From positions 1,788,952-1,852,951 of the forward strand of contig PTFA01000158.1 of assembly GCA_003342895.1 (NCBI GenBank): a stretch of DNA of 64,000 nucleotides, written 5' to 3'. This document shows positions 1 through 10,325 of the stretch, piece after piece (the first letter of the stretch is position 1; every line of letters starts with the position of its first letter). Origin of the DNA: Casuarius casuarius (taxonomy: Eukaryota; Chordata; Aves; Casuariiformes; Casuariidae). The notes below the pieces were generated by a model. That model saw only the letters and a program-made list of their open reading frames with translations, was not told the origin of the DNA and searched no databases. Both the position numbers and the translations under genes were made by a program.

Positions 1-125
1 CTTTTTAGTACTTTGCAATAGGAAGATGTGAAGGAGAGTGGCACGTATGTTCCTCACAGGAAAAAAAACAGTGTGTAAGGTGAGCAAATTCAACTGTTAT
101 TTTTAACCACAGAGTGAAACTGGCC

Positions 126-200
126 AAAAAAAAAATCTAACAAAACTCTTGTTTTTTCAAAAAAAAAATGGCAAAAAGTCTAATAAAACTTTATTTCCCT
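126..200 (+). repeat. A-rich imperfect duplication
   Basis: Two A-runs of about ten bases are each followed by a similar string (ATCTAACAAAACT, then GTCTAATAAAACT), giving a degenerate two-copy repeat with a unit of about 45 bases. It may be a local slippage product or the A-rich tail of an unrecognised retroposed fragment. No element body is visible upstream within the window. Confidence 0.45.
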
Positions 201-3200
201 TTTACATGCATTGGTACTATCTGTGGAAAGAATGGAAAATAGCACTGAATTATTTAGAATCTCTCTTTTGGACAGAGTGGTAGTCTGCTCTTGGGTCATA
301 GCTGTAAAGGTGCTCATCTGACTGTCTCCAGAGTATAACTTGCTCTCCATTATCTTGTGCGTTACTCATTTCAACCAAAGGGTTCATACTCCCCCCCATA
401 GCCCCTACATTTTATTTCTGTTCTTTTGTTCTTAGACTGTCTTTATACAAATCAAGGTACCCACGCTCCCCTAGCAGCTCCTCTCCCTTCAGCCTCTGTA
501 GTTTTTGTAGTCCCTCTTTGTAGAGCTCACTTTGCTGCCAGTCAGATCCATTGTGCATGCTGTCTTCTTTTTTCTAAATACTGACCAGTCTTTAAAAGCA
601 AATAGAATACAGCAAATAGAATAAGCTACATTTTCCTCCTCTTCCACACCCACACACTCAGCATAAAGAAGTATTTTATTACTTTAAAGCGTACTCCTCC
701 ATAGTACCTCATATTAGCAGAAGAAGGAGAGAGAAAGAATGCAGTCAGCAGGGATTTCTTTGCAAGGTGTTCGGTATGACCTGCTCTGTGACTGTTTTGA
801 GGGTCCAAATCTCCCCAGCCTGACAGTATTGCTTAGAACTGAGAAAAGCGTGCGTAAAATGCTTTCTAGCTAGGGGTTAGCTTCCGTTTTATGTCCAGTT
901 TTCACAGCGTTTAATGGCGAAACCGGGGCCAAGCAGCAGTGACTCATGCCCTAAATGCTTATGTGCACCAGTTAAATTGCTGTGAGCAGTGCAAAACACT
1001 AGTCTGAGTACTTCTTAATGGAAAAGCACGTTATATAGTACTGCCACATTTATGCTAGCAGCTGATGTAATTGTATGGATGCATACCATAGTAAGCAGAG
1101 CACCTGGCAGTGCTTATGATGTCAAAAGCAATAGCATGGGTCTCTGAGCCCTGCAGACTACAGACTGCCCGATGACTTAATTCACAGTGCTGCAGCTGCA
1201 AACTGTGTCCAGTGTGGGAGGAATGCAACTTTTACCACTTCTTGGCATTTATTCCTTATCTGGACCTCTTTGTTTCTTTCCTTGTTTTCCCTCCCCTCGC
1301 TTGGAGCTCTCGCCTTCCTTATGGAACACTTAATTCCTGTTGTTACAAGCAGATTATTCCATACTGCTTTCCCCAAAGTGATCGAGATATCTCATGCCAT
1401 ATTTAATACAAACGAACCGGTTCACAGATTTTGATCACATTAGCCACTGACTGAATTAGGTTGAGTCTCCTGCAGCTTCTTTCTACTTCTGCTAAAGTTA
1501 TTTTTTCATGCCTACTCAGTATATTTAGTTTCTGACTCATTTCTTTAGAGCTCTGAGTTCTTTTCTGACTCACAGGGAATCATTTATTCTGTTTTGGTTT
1601 CACCAGGACAGGTTTTCAGATTTCATCTCTCAAATGTCATCACTAATGTCTCAAAGTTTGTTTACAAATGACTTTTTGTCTCACGTACAGGAACGCTTGA
1701 TGTCAGATGCTGCTTCGCCAATCAAATCTGTTCCAAAGCTTCCATGTTCTGAGACGTTATCTGTTTCTATAGCCTTTCCATGACTTGTTAATTAATGGGG
1801 GGTTTTTTTCACACAATGCACTGATGGTTGGTTCCTTCCCTAAGGTAAAGCCTTGCTTTGAATAAATGCAATATCATCAACTATAAATATTCAAATAGCA
1901 AGAATCCCATTTGCACTGTCTACCAAAGTTAAAAAAGAATGAAATTGTTCAAAATTATACAAGTGCTCATTAGTGAAAGCAAAAATTCTGTTTACTTTCC
2001 TTCTGGTTCCTAAGGCTTTAGGATAATCTCGGCTGACATTTCCATGTTTTTTCCCTGCAAACATGAAGGCAGAATTTCCTTTTCTCTTTTGAAATATGAA
2101 ATTTTCTTTAAATTGTGCAGTGGAAGGATTTGGAACTTTTAGGAGAAAACATATCAGTATTATTATCATTATGAACTAAGTGATAAATATTGTATCTACA
2201 TTATAAAATGCAGCCACCAGAAGAACTGATCACCAGTTCTCACTGCCACTTCTGTGTCCTAATGTGTCCAAAACATCTGCATGGGCTTGACACCTATGAC
2301 ACAGGCTTTACAGAAGACCCATGGAGTCTGGAGCAGCAGCTGAAAGCAAGGGGAAATATCCATCAATTTTATAAAGTAACACTGAATATTTAGATTTAGG
2401 CAACTGAATCCCATCCCCTGTGTCCAGCAGTGTCTCCTTTGGGCTCCACATGCCTGTGTCAGAGTGGTGTTTTTATACATGACGCTGAGGATATGTGTGT
2501 CTAACTTGGGGAGGTATAAGGGCATAATGCAATGTTTTGCAGCACAAGCCCCCCTGGGATAGCATTGGAAGACTGTGTAGGTAGAAGGAGATCACCTATG
2601 CCTCCTGTTAGAGACTTTTCCCTGGAGCAAATTGTGCCCAGAACCACAGCTGGCTTGGGGGGAAACAGCTGATACAGAAGAGAACTTGGATGAAGTGACA
2701 TGAGTTAGAGAGCACGCGACTCAGGGCCTGGGACTCAGAAGTGAGCTGTGGAACAGTTACTTGGCAGTGCAGATGCAGCTTTAGTGACAGCAAGCATGAG
2801 GGTCAGCTCAAAGTTCAGACACTGCAGTCTGCAGTTGTCTGTAGTTGTCTAAATGTTTGTAGCTTTGGTGCTTCAGCCAGTCAGCAAAGGGCTGTTGATC
2901 GCAGGTAGATGCCTGGCAGCATTTAAGATGCTCTGGAATATTTGAGACTCATATGCAGGGCTAACAGATATGACTTAGGACATACAGAGGATACATGCCC
3001 TCTGGATTGTCAGCTGAAGATCAAACAGGACAACTGTATGAAACCTTAGGTGCCTGTTTTCTGGTGAGCTGAAGACTCATTTCTGGTGAACCGTAGACTC
3101 CACTGATTAGATCTCTAATGACTATTATGGGAGCTTAGACCGACAGCTCACATGCACCCTTGCATGTAGGCATGTTTGGATGTCTTTATCTGGAATTAAC

Positions 3201-3284
3201 CCCCTCAGAGATCTTTCTAAAATCAATATCCAGCAGTAATTTGCTTTTGGGTCAAACTTTTTAAAATTTTCCTTTAAGAAGGAA

Positions 3285-3318
3285 ATTAATAACTTGTAGA
3301 ATTATTAATAACTTGTAG
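3285..3318 (+). repeat. Short tandem duplication, period 19
   Basis: The 15-base string ATTAATAACTTGTAG occurs at 3285-3299 and again, identical, at 3304-3318 with four bases between. This is a recent local duplication by replication slippage, or a target-site-like duplication whose insert is only a few bases. No other structure is associated with it. Confidence 0.85.
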
Positions 3319-4429
3319 GTATGTGTAAATTGTAATGGTGATGAAGTACTGTCTAATACAGGAGCAAAAAGTAAGACCTGAGCAAAAGTGAGACTTTCTG
3401 TCATGGGCGATATTCAACTCATCATTTGTTCTTATCCTGAAAAAGAATTGAGCAGTGAAATGACAGACAAAAAGAAAAACCCACAGGCCAGAAATTTTCA
3501 AAAATTTCAATTCAGAAAGTGTCAAAATAATATCAACTGTCAATGTGTGGTAGTTTGACCTTTTCTGATTGTTATTATTTGTTTTAGTTTCTGGCCTGTA
3601 GATTTCTCTCTTTGAAATGTCAGTGTTTTATCTTTCTTTGAGCTGAGAATAATGATGACATGCTACAATTTGCCCCTTACTTAGACACAAAATGGGCATT
3701 GTGATGATCTTATCTCAAACATCTAGGGGTCCATCCTGGAATTATTTGGGCAACTGAAATATTCCCAGATGTAAATGGAAATTTTAGAACTGCAAGAAAT
3801 ATGCAATAAATTTCTGAGTGAGGATGAAGGATCTCTGTTCTGTGACAGAAAATGAACTGCTAGGATATGTATTTAAAATAGGCCACCTTTTGATAAATAT
3901 TACATCCATGACATGCAAAATAGTAAAAAGTAGGACGATTTAAGCAAGCATAAAATAATCCCTTTTAATACCAAAATAACTGGAAAGAATTTTAAAAACA
4001 AAGATCTTAACATCCTTCAAAAGAATGTGATTTGCTTCAAACTAGGCTGTCAAGTGACAAATAAACTGTAATTTAATAAATGTAATATGCCTTGGCTCTG
4101 AAAATAAAGACAAGTACATAATGAATGGAATCAAACTGAATATGAAAACCTTGGAAACTTGAGATATTGAAATCTTCTTTAAAATCCCTCTTTAAAACTC
4201 TAAATAATATATAGAAGCAATTACAATGCTTCTGGGATACATAACAATAGCAATAAAATATAGTTTATAGACATCAATTTTCTTTTCAGTAGCAGATCTT
4301 TTGTTTTCTGAGAAGTGGAAGGGACTAGTCACTCTGCCTATTGCAGCTGAAAAACATTTCAGCCTTTCCCATTTTGTCTAACTATCTCTTTCCAAACAGG
4401 CATAATTTGGCTGGGTCGGTATTAGAATG

Positions 4430-5340
4430 GGAAAGCAAGCAATTATAGGCCTATCTGTTTGACATAAATCTGACCAAAGAAGATGCAGAGTTTAATCAAC
4501 TGAAAAGTGAGTAATATCATTCATGGATTATGGAATATTAGGTGTGATCAAACCAACTTGATTTTAAAAATTAAATTAGAAGCTTGTTTGATAAAGTTAA
4601 TATTGTTGATAAGATTCATTTCAACTTAATAATGCACAATATTTTAATTAAGAAACCTAAAAATAGTGTTTTACAGAAATGGAACAGTAAATTAAGAATT
4701 GACTGATTCCAAAACAGGAAAAAAGGGAATTAATGAATGTAATGTAGCCAGAACCTGCAGGGATTCATTCTGGAGCTCCTGGTATTTAACCTTCTTATTA
4801 AAGGCCTGGAAAAATAATGAGATGTGTTAGTCAATTCTGAAAACAGTAGGAAGACAGAGGAACTTCAAAATATTAAGGAAAACAGACCAAAGTTATGGAA
4901 CATCTTGGATTACTCAGCAAGTCAGGCATAAACTAATAAGATGTTTGAATATAGCCCAGTGCAAAGTTATATATCTAGGAACAAAGAAGGAAGACTGTAT
5001 TCATAGAATGGAAATTGCTGCTCACAGAATTAATGATTCCTGAAAAGGATGTGAATCATGGTAAATCATTAGCTAAACATAGGCTGGCAGGCAATGTAAT
5101 GTTCAAAAGACTACATATACATACTCTACTGAGGTAGGCTGAAGCAGAATAAACGCTCGCCTAATCCCTGTGTTTGGCTTTGATATAACTGCTACAGTTA
5201 GATCAGCTTTGTGAGAAGGAGAATGATAAATTGATGCCCGTTCAGAAAAGAACCTGCAAAATGATCAGAGAACACGATTTATAACTAAAGAGTGGGAGAG
5301 ACCAATCTGTTTAGCTCACCCAAATGAAGAGCAACTTGGG
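4430..5340 (+). mobile_element. Old CR1 LINE fragment (ORF2 reverse-transcriptase region)
   Basis: The sequence follows the order of landmarks in an amniote CR1 ORF2. An AATTATAGGCCTATC-like string (the N-Y-R-P-I motif of the RT fingers) lies at about 4440. GATCAAACCAACTTGA (the Q-T-N-L region) follows at about 4547. CCTGCAGGGATTCATTCTGGAGCTCCTG (the P-Q-G-S-V-L-G-P region) lies near 4755, then a string like GCAAAGTTATATATCTAGG near 4960, and CAGAAAAGAACCTGCAAAATGATCAGAG near 5241. The segment between the Q-T-N-L and P-Q-G regions is much shorter than in an intact element, so the catalytic Y-x-D-D region is missing or unrecognisable. Many stops and indels mean it encodes nothing now. Neither the 5' end nor the 3' tail is clear, and the divergence suggests an insertion that predates many bird splits. 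CR1 membership is fairly secure; the subfamily is not. Confidence 0.75.
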
Positions 5341-7799
5341 TGACTCATTCTCTGCCTTTGGTTACTTAACATAGAGCAAGAGGTACAAATGGGCATCCAG
5401 CATGAGATTATTTCATCTGACTTTTGATGTCTACCATGCAGATATCTACCTCTAAGCCTGTCACAAAGTGATTACTGTAGCTTAAAAAGGAACGAACATA
5501 CAGAATTTCTGAAACCTACGTTAAAATACTTTCATAGCAATCTCCATCTAGCATCAGTCAGGTAAACACCTGCAACAGTTTCTGTTTAACAGAGGTATCA
5601 ACATAGTAACAGGGCTGCTAGCTGTTCTGCTAGCTCTGTCAAGTTATGCACCAAACTCAAACACATCTAATATAGGGATGTTTATTTCTTTGAACTATAA
5701 CAAAATGAACAATAAAATAATTGTTAATCTTCACAAAAGTTTATAGGAATAGTGAGAAGAACTTTAATAAGCACTTTTCATTCCACTAGAAAATTAATGG
5801 TGCTACAATGGTGCTATTCTGTTATATGTAAAATCAGCTTGAACAAAAATATCATGAAATCATTTTTCTTGTTTTCAGCAGTCCTTAATATGATTGAAGT
5901 TATTGTTATGAATAGGTGTCTAATTGCAATGATCCCAAAACTAAATGAATCTTTAAATAACAGTTCTTAGAACGAGATTTTGTGTGAATCTCTATCTCCT
6001 AGCTTGTTTGTTGACGCTGAAAAACGTATATCTGGAGAAGGTTGCAGGAAGGGACTCAGAAAACAATTTCAGGCATTAAAATTACCCTAAGATTTCTTGA
6101 AACTTCCTTTTCACACATTTATTGTATGGACTTTTTCTTGCTCTGCCCAGCTTTTCTTTTCTTTAAGATTCTAGTGCTGTGAATGTCAAAATAATCAAAT
6201 CCTTTTACTCCCCCGTGGGCAGCTAGACACCAATTTTAGGTGCAGCAAGCCACAGTCATTATCCTCTGATAGCAGACTGTTGGGCTGAGTTTAAAGAGCT
6301 AGCTTTCTTGCAGATAAGTCACCCACAACAGACATCACTGCATTTGGCCTGCCATTTGTGTACATGTTGGCAGCTTCAGGCAAAAGACTGAAAAATCAAA
6401 TGGCTATAATTTCACTTATGTAAATGGTTTGTTCTATACCACACTCAGAGGTGACTTACTCTTAGAGGGATAATCGTATTGCCTCTCACTTATTGTATCT
6501 ATTCTGTTCATATATAAAAAGCTTTGTTCTCCAGTGTTGTCTATCATCCACTATTCCATAAGAGCACTACTCTATTTTAAAAGATACTCAGTCTTACAGC
6601 AGTAGGCTGGGAGTGTATGAACAATTAGATCAATGCAACCAAACAAACTTCAGTGTTGTACATTTGATTCAGGGAGAACACACATTTTGTAGCACATTAT
6701 CTCATACCAGGCAGCAGCAGGCTCTGCCTGACCCTATTTGCTCTACTTGAGAGGGCCAGTTTTCACCAAACATCAAAAGATGGCAGAAGGTACATGGAGA
6801 ACACTCCCTACTAGATTTTAAATTAGGATAGTGTCAGAGAGGTATTCCTTCAGGCACGACTTGTGGTACAAATGTGTGCCGGTCCAAGAAAGAAAGGGCT
6901 TTCTCAAGCTCGGAGGAAGAAGCCGAATGACCCTACAGTGATCAAATGAAGGACATTTTTCAAAATGTTCATGATTTATTTAAAGTTGTTTTTGAGCTCC
7001 TCTCATCTGCATAAACACTGTGTTCCTGCAGCAGGTAACAAGGGAATCAAACTGAAATAAATGTCCATATTGTGGTCTGAGGCAGGCATAGAGAAGCAAA
7101 TAAATTAGGATTTATGGCTTACGTGCTGTCCTTACCTGATATCATACATCAATATCACCAGTGTTTCCACTAGCAAGATAACCATTGTACATATAATAAT
7201 ATATTGACATTATAAGGATAATTTAAGGATGCAGCTTAAGTTCTCATTTGGAAATTTCTTCCCTTTATAGGTTTAAAGGTGACTTGCAAATGACTTGACA
7301 GAGAAGCTAGTTAGCTAGAGATGTATGCAGTGTGTCATCTGTGTTCAGGGTGATTTGGAAAGACTCAGGCTGTGGATGGCCCGGTTCTGCTGGGTCCTGG
7401 TCAGTTCCAGGGAGCAGTTAGAAGTTTTAGCCTAGTAATCGCAGCAGCTTAGGGCTTATTCCCCAGCTACCCAAAAGAATGAGCTTCTATGAGCTAACCA
7501 CAAAGAGAAGTGTGTTTTTCTCTGGCAAAAAAATATCACAAGATCCGGGTTGTTAAATACGAAGGGTAAAATGAAACCCTCTCAAAAGTGACACAGTAGG
7601 AAAAAAAATGGAGAAAATTCAATTAATCTAGTGTGTGATCACATTTAGGGAAGAAGAAAAAAATCTTCCCATAGGATAAAACGTCCCCAGAGAGCTAGAA
7701 CAGTATTTGCTGCAGCATTCATTTCCCCTGTCTCTTCAATATTAGAAGAGGTTAGACAGACAATCAATTTCTACATGCTGATATATCCCAGTATTCTCA
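5341..7799. other. Gene-free unique sequence between two old CR1 copies
   Basis: AT-rich and without a supportable gene or RNA gene. The only open frame of note, at 5752-5970, encodes 72 residues of low complexity with no known motif. The first 100 bases may still be the decayed 3' end of the upstream CR1. An AT-only microregion (ACATATAATAATATATTGACATTATA) sits near 7191. No repeat boundaries were recognised. Confidence 0.55.
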
Positions 7800-8060
7800 T
7801 TTCTGGCAAAAGGGTAGGTAAAAGAGCCACAAGACATTTTCAAAGGCCAGGGAAAATGTCTTGTACTACAGACTAAAGGAGCTTAATCTCTTTAATTTGT
7901 CAGAAAGAAGAACAAGATGACTTGATTAAGATGCATAACTGGGGGTGGGAGGGGCAGCAGGGGGCCAACGTTTGTATGACGTTAGGATGTTAGGAAGATG
8001 TCCACAGAGGTGATAAAGACACATCCATAGCATGGGTCAGTGTAACAGCAGGTCACAAGG
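7800..8060 (+). mobile_element. Old CR1 LINE fragment (ORF2 C-terminal region)
   Basis: Around 7860-7930 the string GTACTACAGACTAAAGGAGC, followed by TTAATCTCTTTAATTTGTCA and GAAAGAAGAACAAGATGACTTGATTA, matches the CR1 segment coding for the conserved L-x-E-L-N-L-F-x-L-x-x-K-R-x-x-x-D-L-I block near the end of ORF2, in the variant seen in older CR1 families. The reading frame is broken and no 3' octamer tail is seen. The boundaries are approximate; the downstream limit could be nearer 8110. It is in the same orientation as the copy at 4430-5340 but covers a C-terminal region that the other also contains, so they are separate insertions. Confidence 0.6.
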
Positions 8061-8976
8061 GAGGCGGTTCCCATCTCAATCCAGCACATACGCAGGCACC
8101 CAGGCCACGCTGTTGTAAGAATTTCAAATGAGGGAAAATCTCAGATGTCAAATGTCTATTTATTCTAGAAACCTAGACGTGGAAGCAAAGTTTTCTGTGT
8201 GCTTAGGCTCACCAGTCTAGAGAACAAGCTGTTAAGAAAACAGCTGTATCAACCAAAATGGATGTCTTTAATTCAAAAAGTCAAATACAGCTTGGGCTGT
8301 ATATGAGGCAACTCAGTGAAATTCGTAGGCTGTCTTAGAAAGAACAAACTAGATAAACTAGTCTTAAGATCCTTTGTTTTAATATCTGCAGAACGAAATA
8401 TGGGGAAAAAAATCAATGGGTGGTAGAGAAGGAATCAGAAAAGTGACGGTTGTTGTGAAGGGATCTGGAAACATTTTCATTAAGTTTTCTTACTCCAAAG
8501 GTAAAAGAATAATTTAAAAAAATCTAAAACGCAGAGTAAAAAATGTTTCTTCATGATCATCATAACACAGCAAAACTATCCAACTCATGAGAGACAAAGT
8601 TAGTTGCTACAGTTTGTTTGGATCCTTGCTTCCTATTCCTTCTCTCGCTTTCATAAGCTCTGTTTCTAGGTTCTCTGGGGTTTACATTGCTTCCCTTAAC
8701 TCTGTGCAATAATTGCAAGAATCTACAGGCACAGACACTGCCAACAATATCCACATATTGATTTGTGATATGCTTGGCTACAATTTCATTATTAAAATCT
8801 TGAGCCTTTAATGTTGACTGCTTCAGCTGGATCTTAAAGTGGTGCTTATCATCCTAAATGAAAGCAAGAACAATCTGGAAATGTGGAGTAACAATGTTGC
8901 TTCAATAAAGAATGACTTGTGAAACACAAAAACTGAAATGGAAAGAGATGGTCAATATTTAGGTATTAAATCTTGT

Positions 8977-8993
8977 AAAAAAAAAAAAAAAAA
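8977..8993 (+). repeat. A17 homopolymer
   Basis: Seventeen consecutive A bases followed by GAAAGAAG. This could be the 3' tail of a processed retroposed copy reading on the + strand, but the preceding few hundred bases do not resemble a gene I recognise. A simple slippage tract is the more economical reading. Confidence 0.9.
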
Positions 8994-9200
8994 GAAAGAA
9001 GCAGCATTTCAACACTTTTCAGACTGAAATGAAAACAAAAAGTTCAGAACGTCCTGTAAAACAAAAGTTCTGAAAGCATTTCAAAATGAGCTACTAGGAA
9101 AGGAAATTAAATACTTCTTTAAATGACATTTTGGTTTTAAAATATATTTCTGGCATGAATTTATGTTGTCATTTTTCCATGTTATTTCAAAATGTGTAAA

Positions 9201-9371
9201 TAGTAGCAGAGCATAATGACATGTCAATGCATATCAGATTTTGAGATGACATTCACATTATGCACAAAGACCAAAATGTCTTGAAAAAATGTAAGAATAG
9301 TAGTAGCACAGAATATGACAAGTCTGATCATATTCTGCTGTGATGTGACAAGTCATTTTGCTCTGCTGCTA
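9201..9371. repeat. Nested inverted repeat with TGAC-RY-GTCA palindromes
   Basis: The 26 bases at 9201-9226 match the reverse complement of 9346-9371 at 23 positions. The 119-base spacer holds a perfect 10-bp stem, 9309-9318 against 9328-9337, around a 9-base loop. The outer arms carry TGACATGTCA (a perfect palindrome) and TGACAAGTCA; a further TGACACGTCA lies just outside at 9373-9382. The whole can be drawn as a cruciform-like fold. It may be a worn-down nonautonomous DNA transposon with terminal inverted repeats, a local inverted duplication, or a cluster of binding sites. No target-site duplication was identified. Confidence 0.7.
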
Positions 9372-9592
9372 TTGACACGTCATTGAAATACTGTAAAACT
9401 GGTAAAGTTATATGAATAAAATAAAAAAATGCATTATAGATTTTGTCTTAAAATGGTATTTTCTTTTTTTTTTCCAAATTTTTTTTCACGGAAACAAACA
9501 CACACAATTTTCAAGAGTCATTTCATTTAACTCAACCCTCTTCTATGTTCCTTCAGGTTGTCCCTACACCCTAAAAGAGAGTAGGAAGGTTA

Positions 9593-9593
9593 N
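9593..9593. other. Ambiguous base (n)
   Basis: A single undetermined base directly precedes an A-run, in the string GGTTA-n-AAAAAAA. This is typical of homopolymer uncertainty in a draft assembly and has no biological meaning by itself. Confidence 0.99.
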
Positions 9594-10304
9594 AAAAAAA
9601 AGGAGAGAGAAAAAAACAGCTATTCTCTTGGGGGCTTAATTACACACTCACAAAGAATTGAATGAGAAGGCCATAAATCTGACTGTCATCCTAACTCTGT
9701 CAAAACCTTTTTCAGCTAGCTTGACTGAATTGCATAATACATAATTACTTTTGTTTGCATGTGACTAGAGCAAAATAAATTGAATCTTGTTGATATATTT
9801 CAAATAATAGCCTATTTCTACTACTATTATTACTGAATGAGGTCAGGTGCAAGATTAAGAAAGCGAACTCTCTAACATTTTATCTTCTAGTACCGTTCAA
9901 ATTGCTCTTCTGGGAAGAATGATATTTTCTGTCGTCCCTTCACCTGATTATGAGCTATATTAATCCCTTTCCCTTAAATTCAACATATCTTGTGGAGACA
10001 AAGACCTAGTATGAGGGAAGAAGTAAAGGCTGTGCACCTTGGTAGCATCACGTGCTTGGGAGCAGGCACTACAGCTCTTGATGGGAGATGGAGGGGGTTA
10101 AGTCATGCTAGCCCATCCTCCTTGGTAAACCACAACTAAGTGATACATCTTCAGTTTTCCGTGGTGAGTGTCCACTGCACATGGTTTGAAATCAATCTGT
10201 GCAGTGAAACAAACAAATGAATCATGGCAAAAATATTGAGTGAGATAGAACAGAAAAACTTCTTGAAGAAAATGAAATTTCTTCTTGAATGTCCTATACG
10301 AATA

Positions 10305-10325
10305 AAAAATAATAATAATAAAAAA
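10305..10325 (+). repeat. AAT-rich microsatellite
   Basis: A short tract of AATAATAATAATA flanked by longer A-runs. Simple-sequence slippage is sufficient to explain it. Confidence 0.85.

Larger units (their letters stand above)
1..4429. other. Gene-free AT-rich unique sequence
   Basis: No supportable gene is visible; the open frames here are under 95 codons, overlap each other on both strands and show no known motif. The stretch holds an A-rich imperfect duplication at about 126-200 (two A-runs, each followed by a TCTAAYAAAACT-like string) and a 15-base direct duplication at 3285-3318. A loose internal echo lies at about 3058-3103, where two TTCTGGTGA...GACTC strings sit one after another. 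I see no clear transposon boundary. Some of this could be very old transposon remains beyond recognition by eye. Confidence 0.6.

Noticed and set aside
8560..8993. Possible processed pseudogene ending at the A17 tract
   Set aside because: No recognisable coding remnant or polyadenylation signal at the right distance upstream, and no flanking duplication seen.
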